DNA of 64,000 nt from Bacteroidaceae bacterium (GCA_024401305.1 JAKSLI010000010.1:1-64000), one strand, 5' to 3'; positions 1-8,413 are shown, numbered from the stretch's first letter. Notes: generated from the sequence alone by a model not told the origin. Numbers and translations: made by a program.

Positions 1-122
1 AAACCTTGGCGACTTTTAATTTTACATGCAATGCGTCATCGCGGAGACGCTTACGCAGAGAATTTAGCCACAAAACCAATAGAACTGAACATCTAAACTC
101 ACAGAGATGCACCTCATAACTC

Positions 123-168
123 ATAGGATTACGCCTCAAAAAATGCATTTTTTGAGGCGTAATCCTAT
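123..168. repeat. 46-bp perfect palindrome
   Basis: The left arm ATAGGATTACGCCTCAAAA is mirrored exactly on the right as TTTTGAGGCGTAATCCTAT around the centre AATGCATT. There is no unpaired loop in the DNA reading, so it could extrude as a cruciform or fold into a long RNA hairpin. It could be a terminator for the leftward AbiEii-like gene or a mobile palindromic repeat. Only the symmetry is certain. Confidence 0.9.
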
Positions 169-223
169 ACTTTTTGCTTCCTATTCTTTAACTTTACGAT
201 CGTATTCATTTACTTATGCTTAT

Positions 224-270
224 GCGGAGAGTTGGCGGAGAGTTGCGGAGAGTTCAGACAACTCTCCGCA
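224..270. repeat. Clustered GCGGAGAGTT repeats with inverted copy
   Basis: GCGGAGAGTT occurs three times almost head to tail (starting at 224, 235 and 245). Its inverse AACTCTCCGC follows at 260-269, so the third copy and the inverted one form a hairpin with a five-base loop. A related degenerate copy lies near 310-325. Confidence 0.8.
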
Positions 271-347
271 GAAGCAAATAACTGCAAATCAATGCGTTAC
301 AAGAGACTTGCGGAGAGGTGGAGAGTTGTGACAGCTTTTGTGGCAGT

Positions 348-953
348 CTAAATGTTGGAAACGATTTTTTTTATACTGTTTTTTATATTCTCCCATGAAA
401 CATCCTCAAACATTTTTGGCATAACTTGTTCGTCTGCATCGTCAAAATATGTTAGGCTCATCATAGCTCTGAATATGGAGTACTCTGGGTATTTTCTTGA
501 ATAGAAATCAAGTATTTCTGACAAGTGGTATTTCTGTAGTAAAAAGTAGATGTCAATAAAATCTTTTTTACTACCTCTACCTTCCACTGCATTGATTTTC
601 ATTGCAGCAATGTCTTTCGGAGATGCTAGGATTATTCCTTCTTCCTCAACTGGACTGTCTATCCATGGATATTTGTAGTTCACAATATCCACCTTTACTC
701 CATTCACAATGAACTGTTTTATAGTTGGAGAGTTCTTTATCACCATGACGTTACCATACTGCTTTAGCATAGTAATGTAGTCTTCTTCAGAATCTATCTC
801 TCCAAAGAAATCCAAATCAACGGAGTTCCTATGTCCATATTGCAAAGCCAATGCTGTGCCACCGACTAATCTCGTATTAGCCAGAAACTTCTCTTGCATC
901 AGATTCTTCAAGAGTTCCAAAGTGTCGGGTTCGACTGTGAAAAGTGATAGCAT
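348..953 (-). CDS. AbiEii/AbiGii-type nucleotidyltransferase (putative toxin)
   Basis: This 201-residue protein has the signature of the AbiEii/AbiGii nucleotidyltransferase toxin family: GGTALAL at residues 31-37, then a DLDFF metal-binding motif at 46-50, and a further acidic/basic core (DIAAMKINA, GRGSKKDFID) around 110-135. Family members are the toxic half of type IV toxin-antitoxin or abortive-infection systems and modify RNA or tRNA with nucleotides. Its start lies inside the end of the preceding DUF6922-like gene (46-base overlap), so the two are probably translated together. The family call is secure; toxicity and phage defence are inferred from family and arrangement. Confidence 0.85.
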   Translation of the reverse strand: MLSLFTVEPDTLELLKNLMQEKFLANTRLVGGTALALQYGHRNSVDLDFFGEIDSEEDYITMLKQYGNVMVIKNSPTIKQFIVNGVKVDIVNYKYPWIDSPVEEEGIILASPKDIAAMKINAVEGRGSKKDFIDIYFLLQKYHLSEILDFYSRKYPEYSIFRAMMSLTYFDDADEQVMPKMFEDVSWENIKNSIKKIVSNI

Positions 954-1216
954 CTATAGTCCTCTTTATTTGTGTTTGAAATACAACATATATATGACAA
1001 TGCCTTTTTGTCAAGTGTACGGAGTTTCTTACATATTTCCACTATTCGCTCCAGCCCATAATGATTTCTCGTTATGCGCCAATCTTCCAGTGTGCCATAT
1101 TCTAACACACGCTGGACGATTTGTGATGGGCATGAATCCCACGTTACTTGTGAAATGTCCATATCCCAAAACAGATGTTTCGAGAGGGATGTTATGTTTG
1201 ATTGAATAGTTTTCAT
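908..1216 (-). CDS. DUF6922-like small protein, partner of the AbiEii-like gene
   Basis: This protein of 102 residues has the pattern LFWDMD...QIVQRVLEYGTLEDW near its start, followed by a YGLERIVEICKKLRTLDKKAL segment. That matches the DUF6922 family as I know it, which commonly sits directly before AbiEii-type nucleotidyltransferases. Its 3' end overlaps the toxin-like gene by 46 bases in another frame. It is a reasonable candidate antitoxin or accessory factor, although it lacks the long winged-helix AbiEi antitoxin form. A cysteine pair (CC) lies near residue 77. Confidence 0.7.
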   Translation of the reverse strand: MKTIQSNITSLSKHLFWDMDISQVTWDSCPSQIVQRVLEYGTLEDWRITRNHYGLERIVEICKKLRTLDKKALSYICCISNTNKEDYRCYHFSQSNPTLWNS

Positions 1217-1238
1217 GAAAAAAGATATCTAATTAGGA

Positions 1239-1832
1239 TTAGATTCTGCATTCTGGAACGAACTTCCCTTTGTATATTTTTTGGATGCCTCTTATTATTT
1301 TGTTTCCTCTGTTTTTTGTCAGAACACCCCGTTCACCGTTTTGAGTTACCGTTAGTATGGGTTCAATTCTGCTTGCATCTGCGAATAATTGTATATCTTC
1401 AACACTTTTCTTGTCATAATTATAATGTCTGCAATAATAACAGAAGTTTTCTGGTAGATTATTTCCTATATAGCCTTGTTTCTTTGCTGGTGTTAAATAT
1501 CCATTACATTCTGGTGTTAAAGTATATACAATTCCTAAACCTAATGAAAAATCAATAGAATCAATAAAGTTGTATTGGAAAATGCTTTTTCGCGGGTCAT
1601 GTAGTTGATATACAAGTCTTTCTGTAAAGCAGTCATATATAATTTCAAACACATTCTGCTTTTTCCCGTAAATCATCACACTTCCAGTATGAAGATAATG
1701 AGCATTCTTGTCATATGTATTATACACTACAGGCTCACGTTCCCCACCGTAATCAGCGAAGGAATTTAGTAAATCGCATATTTCTGAGATGGTACCATGA
1801 CGTAAAGTTTTGATGACTGATATGAAATCCAT
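1239..1832 (-). CDS. Hypothetical protein (197 aa), possible partner of the Panacea gene
   Basis: I do not recognise a family. The protein is soluble-looking, 197 residues, with no signal peptide or membrane segment, many aromatic residues in the middle (positions about 45-100) and a basic C-terminus (residues 170-197). A Cys-x2-Cys-x-His arrangement (FCYYCRHYNY) falls near residues 130-139. It lies 79 bases downstream of the Panacea-domain gene on the same strand, so it could be the effector half of a Panacea toxin-antitoxin pair, but PanA genes are usually found downstream of their toxin. The start at 1832 follows an AT-rich leader. Confidence 0.6.
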   Translation of the reverse strand: MDFISVIKTLRHGTISEICDLLNSFADYGGEREPVVYNTYDKNAHYLHTGSVMIYGKKQNVFEIIYDCFTERLVYQLHDPRKSIFQYNFIDSIDFSLGLGIVYTLTPECNGYLTPAKKQGYIGNNLPENFCYYCRHYNYDKKSVEDIQLFADASRIEPILTVTQNGERGVLTKNRGNKIIRGIQKIYKGKFVPECRI

Positions 1833-1911
1833 AGGTCAAAATTGTAATATGTATAGTATATTGCGTGAAGTTAAATTTTAATTTGGGAGTCTTCTTTATG
1901 GTCGCCATGCC

Positions 1912-2346
1912 CTACACCAATCTTTGTTGAAAGAATACTCGCATAGCCTCTTGAGGAATAACGCCTTGCTTTGGAGTGTCTATCCATGGGCTTTCGCTAT
2001 GAGTCTGTGTTACCAATCCTGCGGCAGAGAACTGGTTGTACACCTCAAACACTTCGTTGAAAAGGTTTTCTTCCTTCTCTGTTTCAAGTGCTATAGGATC
2101 TCCCGTTGGCTCAATCCCCGCACGACCGTATGACTTGTAAAGCTCATAAACCTCTGGCACAACAGGACCATACTGCCATGCCACGATGTCCTCATTGAAA
2201 AGAGGTGTACCGAAGTATGCCAAATGAAAACCTTGCTGGTAATACAGCAGTTTCTGAAGCTTCATGTTTGAGAGCAATTCGCTACTCTCGTCCATCCAAG
2301 CCCTATGAAGAAGCTTGTTGGCAATGTCTTTTACTGCTAATGCCAT
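1912..2346 (-). CDS. Panacea-domain (SocA-like, DUF4065) protein
   Basis: The N-terminal half carries the Panacea/SocA signature: VKDIANKLL, then LSNMKLQKLLYYQQGFHLAYFG, then DIVAWQYGPVVPEVYELYK. Members act as antitoxins in many unrelated toxin-antitoxin pairs or as proteolytic adaptors such as Caulobacter SocA. I place the start at the ATG at 2346 (MALAVKDIA) because the domain begins there and the longer reading adds an unconserved leader. A -7 element TATCTTTG lies on the minus strand at 2398-2405. The C-terminal part (NQFSAAGLVTQTHSESPWID) is also typical of the family. The gene downstream is the only candidate partner. Confidence 0.85.
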   Translation of the reverse strand: MALAVKDIANKLLHRAWMDESSELLSNMKLQKLLYYQQGFHLAYFGTPLFNEDIVAWQYGPVVPEVYELYKSYGRAGIEPTGDPIALETEKEENLFNEVFEVYNQFSAAGLVTQTHSESPWIDTPKQGVIPQEAMRVFFQQRLV

Positions 2347-2397
2347 AATGTTGTATTTTAGAGGGTTAATGATTGAAAGATGTTTATCTTCTGCGTG

Positions 2398-2405
2398 CAA
2401 AGATA
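2398..2405 (-). promoter_or_regulatory. Bacteroidetes-type -7 element for the Panacea gene
   Basis: On the minus strand the sequence reads TATCTTTG followed by CA, matching TAnnTTTG, about 50 bases before the chosen ATG. No experimental start is known. Confidence 0.5.
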
Positions 2406-2479
2406 TGAGTTTCTTTTCAAATAACCATCATGTTTGTGCAACTTTTTGCTTATAGATGATAAAAAGTCTAACCAAGCTC

Positions 2480-4732
2480 TTATTTCAACCACTTGTCGAG
2501 CCACTCGAAGAATGTGCGCTGCCAGAGGATGCCGTTCTGTGGTTTGAGCACCCAGTGGTTTTCGTCTGGATAAAGGAGAAGCTGTGCAGGGATGCCACGG
2601 AGACGAGCTGCATTGAATGCGCCGAAGCCTTGGTTGGCATTGATGCGGTAGTCCTTCTCGCCATGGATGCAGAGGATAGGAGTGTCCCACTTGTCAACGA
2701 ACTTATGAGGAGAGTTCTCGTAGGTCTTCTTTGCACGAGCTGTCTGGTCCTTGTTCCAGTAAGCATCGTCATACTCCCAGTTAGAGAACCAAGCTTCCTC
2801 TGTGTCTGTGTACATTGACTCAAGATTGAAAGCACCGTCGTGAGCGATGAATGCCTTGAAACGCTTGTCGTGATGGCCAGCGAGATAATAAACAGAGAAA
2901 CCACCGAAGCTTGCGCCGACACAACCAAGCTTGTCCTTGTCAACGTATGGAAGTTTCTCGCAAGCGTCGTCGATAGCTGTGAGATAGTCCTTCATGCAGT
3001 TGCCTGTCCAATCACCAGAGATTGACTCGCACCATTCAGAACCGAAGCCAGGGAGACCGCGACGGTTTGGAGCAACTACTACATAGCCGTGAGCTGCCAT
3101 GATTTGGAAGTTCCATCGGTAGCTCCAGAACTGAGAAACAGGACTTTGTGGACCGCCCTCGCAGAAGAGAAGAGTAGGGTATTTCTTGCTTGCGTCGAAG
3201 TTTGGAGGAAGGATTACCCAATAGAGCATGTCCTTGCCGTCGAACGACTTGCACCAATGCTCCTCTACATTACCGAAAGAAAGCTTGCTGTAGATGTGAG
3301 CGTTCTCATCAGTAATCTGCTGATGCTGCTCTGCAGTCTGAACATCAAGACTTGGATTCACGAGGTAAAGCTCAGCAGCCTTGCTCATGGAATGGCGCTC
3401 AGCAAGAATCTGGTAGGCAGTGCTCTTGTTGCGCTTTGAAGCTTTTGCGGCTCTTCCAGATTTTCCGGATTTACTTGACATTCCAGCATTACTCAAGAAC
3501 ACCTGAAGCGAACCGAAGTCGTGCTGACCGTCAGTAATCTTGCGCACTTCGCCCTGGAGGTTAGTGCTGTAGATCTGTGTTGTGCCATGCCAAACGGCTG
3601 TGAAATAGAGCTCTCTGCCTGTTGGCGACCAAACGAAGGCGTCAACATTCGTGTCGAGAGATTCAGTGACGTATGTCTTTGTGCCTGTCTTTACATCATA
3701 AACGCAGAGGCGATTGCGATCGGCTTCGTAGCCATTGCGAGCCATGCTTTGCCATGCGATGTACTTGCCATCAGGAGAATACTGTGGGTTCTGGTCGTAG
3801 CCAGGGTTGTTCTTCAGGTTCTCTTCTGAATTCACAGGATTGTTTGCCATCGTCTTTGAAGGGTCAATCTCAGGCTCCTTGTAATCAGCAGGCTTACAGA
3901 TGTTTGTTGTCTTGCCTGTCTCTACGTTATAAAGATAGATGTCTGTGTCTGTAGAAGTTGCATACTCCACGCCAGTCTTCTTGCGAGAAGTGTAGGCGAT
4001 GGTCTTGCCATCTTTGCTCCAGTCAATCTGCTCGATGCCACCGAAAGGTTTTACGGGACATTCGTAAGGCTCATCTTCAAGGAGATCCTTGAGGCGAAGG
4101 AGGTCGTTGTCCACTACATCTGCCACGAAAGGATGTGGGATAGTCTCGACATATTCATCCCAGTGGCGATAGTTCATATCGTTGATAACCAAGCCCGTAG
4201 ATTTAGGAAGGTCGAGCGGACGCTGCTGAATGCTTGCGTAAGAAGGCACCTGCTTGATGATGACAATCTTCTTTCCGTCTGGAGAGAACTTGAAGCCCTC
4301 AATGCCTTCGCACTCAACAGAGAGCTGCTTGTAGTCGGTGCCGTCTGGTTTCATTGTCCATATCTGACCGCCACGAAGGAAAGCCACGCGTTCGCCGCCC
4401 TCAATCCAAGCGGCATCAGTCTCGCTAAGCTTTGATTTTGTGAGGAGTTGCTTATCAGAGCCGTCAATGTTTGATATGTAGAGCACATGATGGCTCTTGT
4501 TTTGCTTAACGCTATAATATCCAACCTGATAGATAACCTTCGTGCCATCAGGAGAAACTGCATACGCACCGATGCGTCCCATAGCCCAAAGAGCCTCTGG
4601 AGTCATGCGGTCGGAAGTGAGTTCGATGTTCTGTTTGCCGATGAATTCAGATGATTGAGCAGACATGGGAGTGGAGAGGGTAAGGAATGAAATAGAGAGC
4701 AGAAATGTATTTCTGATGTTTTTGAGATTCAT
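2480..4732 (-). CDS. S9 family serine peptidase (prolyl oligopeptidase/DPP type), secreted
   Basis: A 750-residue exported peptidase. Residues 1-26 form a signal peptide ending in SAQ. Residues about 40-450 have the WD40-like repeats of an S9 propeller (for example FSPDGKKI, YSPDGKYIAW, WSPTGRELYF). The C-terminal alpha/beta hydrolase holds the catalytic serine in GASFGG (Ser608), the acid in HGEKDYRI (Asp694) and the histidine in ENHWV (His726). Family members remove dipeptides or acyl-amino acids from peptide N-termini, here most likely in the periplasm. The lysine/serine-rich stretch near residues 415-440 (KSGKSGRAAKASKRNKS) is an unusual basic loop within the propeller. It stands alone, 51 bases after rdgB on the same strand. 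Confidence 0.93.
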   Translation of the reverse strand: MNLKNIRNTFLLSISFLTLSTPMSAQSSEFIGKQNIELTSDRMTPEALWAMGRIGAYAVSPDGTKVIYQVGYYSVKQNKSHHVLYISNIDGSDKQLLTKSKLSETDAAWIEGGERVAFLRGGQIWTMKPDGTDYKQLSVECEGIEGFKFSPDGKKIVIIKQVPSYASIQQRPLDLPKSTGLVINDMNYRHWDEYVETIPHPFVADVVDNDLLRLKDLLEDEPYECPVKPFGGIEQIDWSKDGKTIAYTSRKKTGVEYATSTDTDIYLYNVETGKTTNICKPADYKEPEIDPSKTMANNPVNSEENLKNNPGYDQNPQYSPDGKYIAWQSMARNGYEADRNRLCVYDVKTGTKTYVTESLDTNVDAFVWSPTGRELYFTAVWHGTTQIYSTNLQGEVRKITDGQHDFGSLQVFLSNAGMSSKSGKSGRAAKASKRNKSTAYQILAERHSMSKAAELYLVNPSLDVQTAEQHQQITDENAHIYSKLSFGNVEEHWCKSFDGKDMLYWVILPPNFDASKKYPTLLFCEGGPQSPVSQFWSYRWNFQIMAAHGYVVVAPNRRGLPGFGSEWCESISGDWTGNCMKDYLTAIDDACEKLPYVDKDKLGCVGASFGGFSVYYLAGHHDKRFKAFIAHDGAFNLESMYTDTEEAWFSNWEYDDAYWNKDQTARAKKTYENSPHKFVDKWDTPILCIHGEKDYRINANQGFGAFNAARLRGIPAQLLLYPDENHWVLKPQNGILWQRTFFEWLDKWLK

Positions 4733-4783
4733 TATGGTAGGGTTTGTTTGGTAATGTTCTGTTGAGGACCAGAAGCTGACGCT

Positions 4784-5401
4784 TCAGGCACGGGGGCTTT
4801 TCATAAAGGCTGCGAGCTTAGCTACGGCACGAGCGCGGTGAGAGATACCGTTCTTGATGTCGTTGCCAAGTTCGGCGAAAGTCTTGTCGTAGCCCTCTGG
4901 CTTGAATATTGGGTCGTAGCCAAAGCCTTCTGCACCAGAACGAACGGTTGTTATCTCGCCTTCAACGATGCCTTCAAAGAATAATGTTTCAGCAGTTTCA
5001 GAGGTTTCAGCAGTTTCAATTATCAAGCAGATTACAGTCTTGAAATGAGCCTTACGGTTTTCTTTTCCGCTGAGTTTCTGCAAGAGAACTGCCATGTTTG
5101 CTTCGCTGTCGTGACCTTCGCCAGCGTTGTTTATTGCAGCATAGCGTGCGCTGTAGATGCCCGGTTCGCCGTTGAGTGCTTCCACTTCAAGGCCGGTGTC
5201 GTCGGCAAAGCATGGGATGCCGTATTTATTATAGATGTATTCCGCTTTCTGCTGAGCATTCTCCTTGAGAGTGTTGCCGGTTTCCGGAATATCTTCAGTG
5301 CAGCCGATTTCTGAAAGCGAAACGACTTCAAAGCCTTCGCCGAGGATGTTGCGAACCTCGTCGAGCTTGTGCTTATTGTTTGTTGCAAAAACTATTTTCA
5401 T
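4784..5401 (-). CDS. rdgB: Non-canonical purine NTP pyrophosphatase (RdgB/HAM1)
   Basis: This enzyme hydrolyses ITP, dITP and XTP to monophosphates and keeps deaminated purines out of nucleic acids. The hallmarks are [12 protein letters not shown] at the N-terminus, FADDTGLEV near residue 66, the [11 protein letters not shown] segment, GFGYDPIF and the C-terminal SHRARA motif. The start is the ATG at 5401 (MKIVFATNN); a TTG one codon earlier is less likely. An odd feature is the acidic tandem [11 protein letters not shown] around residues 130-140, produced by a repeated TTTCAGCAG-like DNA motif at a surface loop where homologues have a short turn. It belongs to a minus-strand run with the yitT-like, lgt and ychF genes. 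Confidence 0.95.
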   Translation of the reverse strand: MKIVFATNNKHKLDEVRNILGEGFEVVSLSEIGCTEDIPETGNTLKENAQQKAEYIYNKYGIPCFADDTGLEVEALNGEPGIYSARYAAINNAGEGHDSEANMAVLLQKLSGKENRKAHFKTVICLIIETAETSETAETLFFEGIVEGEITTVRSGAEGFGYDPIFKPEGYDKTFAELGNDIKNGISHRARAVAKLAAFMKSPRA

Positions 5402-5441
5402 CAATTTATTTACAATTTACGGATTTACAATTTAGAGGGGG

Positions 5442-6383
5442 CTAATGCCTTATAGCATCAAATCCTTCACCGTAAACACCGATAACTCGTGACTGAGAAA
5501 CGAATGCGTTAGGATCAATAGTCTTGATTATTCGGAACATTTCGGCTGATTCCGTGTTACGAGCAAGGATACAAAGCACCTTGCGTTCCTTTCCTGTGTA
5601 CCAGCCGTAGCCATTAAGAATCGTTACGCCATGATCCATCTTGATGCCGATAGCGTTGGCAATCTCTTGGTATTTCTCCGAGAAGATAAGGAACTGTACG
5701 GAAGATCGCCTGCGGTTCATTATCATGTCAAGAACCTGAGTCTCGACGAATACGGAAATAAGACCAAACACAACAATCTGCACACGCTGCACCATATCGC
5801 CAAACTGCGGTACGAAAAGTGAGCTGGTGATGATGAAGAAGTCCATCGCTACGATGCCTTGTCCCATAGAGAAGTTCTTGTACTTGTTGAGAATGGCTGC
5901 AATGATATCAGAACCACCCGTACTTCCGTTGTGCAGGAATACCAAGGAAAGTGCTACACCGGCTATGCCACATCCAACGACAATTGCCATAAATTCTTGG
6001 CCTTCACCGAGAATCAAGTGAAGTGTGCCGTCGTCTTTTGTTACCAACGATACGCCAAAGTGGAGCATTGCTGTAAGTACGCCGATAGCATACATGGTCT
6101 TTGCCAGAAAACGCCAACCGAGAATCCATAATGCAATACCGAGAAGAAGTGCGTTTATGACGAGATAGGTATAGTCAACAGGGATGTTGCTTGCGTAATA
6201 AACGATTGTTGCAAGACCTGTCACACCGCCACCGACAATCTTGTAAGGCAACAAGAATGCGGAGTAGGCCACCGTATATAGCGCGAGGCCTACAGTAATC
6301 CAGAAATAATCGCAGAATGTGCTCCATGCAACATTCGGATCAATCTGTCCGATGCGTTTGAAAAGTTTGTTATGCCACCACAT
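5442..6383 (-). CDS. YitT family (DUF161/DUF2179) membrane protein
   Basis: A 313-residue inner membrane protein. About five or six hydrophobic segments fill residues 20-215, with the family patterns VGGGVTGLATIVYY, NGSTGGSDIIAAILNKY and SMGQGIVAMDFFII. The soluble DUF2179 domain occupies roughly residues 225-300 (GVTILNGYGWYTGKERKVLCIL). Family members are widespread and functionally undefined; transport or sensing has been suggested. The gene lies 54 bases downstream of lgt and 40 bases upstream of rdgB, all on one strand. Confidence 0.9.
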   Translation of the reverse strand: MWWHNKLFKRIGQIDPNVAWSTFCDYFWITVGLALYTVAYSAFLLPYKIVGGGVTGLATIVYYASNIPVDYTYLVINALLLGIALWILGWRFLAKTMYAIGVLTAMLHFGVSLVTKDDGTLHLILGEGQEFMAIVVGCGIAGVALSLVFLHNGSTGGSDIIAAILNKYKNFSMGQGIVAMDFFIITSSLFVPQFGDMVQRVQIVVFGLISVFVETQVLDMIMNRRRSSVQFLIFSEKYQEIANAIGIKMDHGVTILNGYGWYTGKERKVLCILARNTESAEMFRIIKTIDPNAFVSQSRVIGVYGEGFDAIRH

Positions 6384-6437
6384 AGTTATTTGGTTATTTG
6401 GTTGTTTGGTTGTTTTGTGATTTAGTTGTTTGGTGGT
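6384..6437. repeat. Degenerate T/G-rich tandem repeat in the lgt-yitT spacer
   Basis: The spacer is made of imperfect copies of TTTGGTTGTT / TTTAGTTGTT (six to seven units). On the transcribed minus strand this is a purine-poor CAA/AAC-rich leader before the yitT-like gene. Similar simple-repeat spacers occur at 31374-31409 and 55247-55278. Confidence 0.65.
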
Positions 6438-7283
6438 TTAGTTATTTGTGTTGTTTGCCTTTTTCTTTCTTAGCATACAATATATGCCGAGTGCTACGAA
6501 AGGAACGGAGAGCAATTGTCCCATGTTGAATATCATGCCGTCTTCGAATGCCTCTTGGTTCTCCTTTGTGTATTCAATGAAGAAACGGAACGTGAAGATG
6601 TAGGTGAGGCAAAGTCCGAAGAAGAATCCTGTGCCCACGCGTTCCTTGTGCTTTAAGTAGATGGCAAAGCCAATAAGAAGCAGTATGAAATAGGCGATAG
6701 CTTCGTAGAGCTGTCCCGGATGGCGTGGCGTCATATCGACCTTCTCGAAGATGAATGCCCAAGGTAGGTCTGTAGCCTTGCCTATAATCTCGCTATTCAT
6801 AAGGTTTCCGAGACGGATGAAACCTGCCGTGAAAGGTGTTGCTATGGCAATGAAGTCAAGCACTTTCATCAGCGGAAGCTTGCTCCAACGCACATAAAGC
6901 CAAAGGGCTATCATGAGTCCAAGTGTACCGCCGTGAGATGCAAGTCCTTGATAACCAGTAAACTTCCAGCTGCCGTCAGCCAATTGTCTCATAGGAACAA
7001 ACATCTCGAAGATGTGAGTGCCAGAAGAAAGGAAGTAGTCTGGTTCGTAGAATATGCAATGACCTAGGCGAGCGCCAGCAAGAATGCCCACGAAGCAATA
7101 GAAGAAGAGTGGGTCAAAGAGCTCTTCCTTTATCTTTGATTGCAAGTAAAGCCAGCGCACAATGAAGAATGCACCCGCCAAGCCGATGAGCCAGCAAAGC
7201 GAGTACCAACGGAATTCCAATGGACCAAGATGGAACGCTATCAGGTCCGGATTCCAGTTTATGAACATAAGAATGTCTTTCAT
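6438..7283 (-). CDS. lgt: Prolipoprotein diacylglyceryl transferase
   Basis: Lgt transfers diacylglyceryl from phosphatidylglycerol to the lipobox cysteine of prolipoproteins in the inner membrane. The 281-residue protein has seven or so membrane segments and the family signature [17 protein letters not shown] (about residues 154-170), with the arginine-bearing [13 protein letters not shown] and HPGQLYEA motifs. The N-terminus ([15 protein letters not shown]) is typical. It starts 9 bases after the ychF stop, so it is almost certainly in one operon with ychF. The window also contains a lipoprotein substrate at 11609-12286. Confidence 0.96.
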   Translation of the reverse strand: MKDILMFINWNPDLIAFHLGPLEFRWYSLCWLIGLAGAFFIVRWLYLQSKIKEELFDPLFFYCFVGILAGARLGHCIFYEPDYFLSSGTHIFEMFVPMRQLADGSWKFTGYQGLASHGGTLGLMIALWLYVRWSKLPLMKVLDFIAIATPFTAGFIRLGNLMNSEIIGKATDLPWAFIFEKVDMTPRHPGQLYEAIAYFILLLIGFAIYLKHKERVGTGFFFGLCLTYIFTFRFFIEYTKENQEAFEDGMIFNMGQLLSVPFVALGIYCMLRKKKANNTNN

Positions 7284-7292
7284 AAATGCAAC

Positions 7293-8393
7293 TTAAACAT
7301 TGAAACGGAAGTGCATGATGTCGCCGTCCTGCACTACATATTCCTTACCTTCGATGCCCATTTTGCCTGCATCGCGAACGGCAGCCTCTGAGCCGAGAGT
7401 GATGTAGTCGTCATATTTGATAACCTCTGCACGGATGAAGCCCTTCTCAAAGTCAGTGTGGATTACGCCTGCACACTGTGGAGCCTTCCATCCCTTATGG
7501 TAAGTCCATGCCTTGACTTCCATCTCACCAGCGGTGATGAATGTCTCTAGGTTGAGGAGTGAGTATGCTTTCTTGATAAGACGGTTTACGCCAGACTCCT
7601 CAAGACCGAGTTCATCGAGGAACATTTGCTTGTCTTCGTAAGTTTCAAGGGAAGCGATGTCCTCTTCTGTCTTACCAGCAATGATAAGCACTTCTGCACC
7701 TTCTTCCTTGGCAATTTCCTCAACCTTTGCTGAGTATTCGTTGCCTGTCTTTGCTGATGCTTCGTCAACATTGCAGACATAGAGCACAGGCTTTGCTGTG
7801 AGAAGGAACAAGTCGTGAGCAACTTTCTGCTCATCCTTGCTGTCGAACTCTACGATACGAGCGTTCTTTCCCTGAAGGAGCACTTCCTTGTAGGCAGAAA
7901 GCACGGCTACAGCCACCTTTGCGTCCTTGTTTCCCGCAGCAGCTGTCTTCTGCTCCTTGCCAATGCGAGCCTCGATAGTCTCAAGGTCCTTGAGCTGAAG
8001 TTCTGTGTCGATGATTTCCTTGTCGCGAAGAGGGTCGATGCTTCCGTCAACGTGAGTGATGTTGTCATCGTCAAAGCAACGGAGAACATGGATGATAGCA
8101 TCTGTCTCACGGATGTTTCCGAGGAACTTGTTGCCAAGACCTTCACCCTTGCTTGCGCCCTTTACGAGACCAGCGATATCCACGATTTCGCAAGTAGCAG
8201 GCACGATTCTGCCCGGGTGTACAAGTTCTGCGAGCTTTGTGAGTCGTTCGTCTGGAACTGTAATCACGCCTACGTTTGGTTCAATTGTACAGAAAGGGAA
8301 GTTTGCTGCCTGCGCCTTAGCACTTGACAGGCAGTTGAATATAGTGGACTTACCAACATTTGGGAGTCCAACGATACCACATTTTAAAGCCAT
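7293..8393 (-). CDS. ychF: Redox-regulated ATPase/GTPase YchF
   Basis: YchF (OLA1) is a universal Obg-family P-loop protein that prefers ATP and associates with ribosomes. Visible motifs: GLPNVGKST (residues 8-16), the switch NFPFCTIEPNVG, DIAGLVKGASKGEGLGNKFL, and NVDE in place of NKxD, followed by the C-terminal TGS domain with AWTYHKGWKAPQCAGVIHTDFEKGFIRAEV. The length of 366 residues is standard. It begins the minus-strand run leading to lgt, with TAATTTTG as its likely -7 element 21 bases upstream. Confidence 0.97.
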   Translation of the reverse strand: MALKCGIVGLPNVGKSTIFNCLSSAKAQAANFPFCTIEPNVGVITVPDERLTKLAELVHPGRIVPATCEIVDIAGLVKGASKGEGLGNKFLGNIRETDAIIHVLRCFDDDNITHVDGSIDPLRDKEIIDTELQLKDLETIEARIGKEQKTAAAGNKDAKVAVAVLSAYKEVLLQGKNARIVEFDSKDEQKVAHDLFLLTAKPVLYVCNVDEASAKTGNEYSAKVEEIAKEEGAEVLIIAGKTEEDIASLETYEDKQMFLDELGLEESGVNRLIKKAYSLLNLETFITAGEMEVKAWTYHKGWKAPQCAGVIHTDFEKGFIRAEVIKYDDYITLGSEAAVRDAGKMGIEGKEYVVQDGDIMHFRFNV

Positions 8394-8413
8394 AATTATA
8401 TATTTTTTGCGTG

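Larger units (their letters stand above)
1..347. other. Non-coding, palindrome-rich stretch at the left edge
   Basis: I see no credible gene here. A frame open over 107-331 runs straight through a perfect palindrome and has no ribosome-binding site or family resemblance. The stretch holds a 46-bp palindrome (123-168) and a cluster of GCGGAGAGTT copies with an inverted copy (224-270). It lies downstream of the AbiEii-like gene, which is transcribed toward it. Confidence 0.6.

Noticed and set aside
224..325. Possible CRISPR array from repeated GCGGAGAGTT units
   Set aside because: Units are only about ten bases, nearly contiguous with no unique spacers of constant length, one copy is inverted, and no cas genes are present.
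107..331. Open frame of 74 codons on the plus strand
   Set aside because: It reads straight through the perfect palindrome and the GCGGAGAGTT repeats, with no ribosome-binding site, no family resemblance and skewed composition.
1202..1558. Plus-strand open frame opposite the 197-residue hypothetical gene
   Set aside because: It is antisense to the more plausible minus-strand frame, is very rich in Cys/Phe/Leu as antisense readings often are, and has no recognisable start context.
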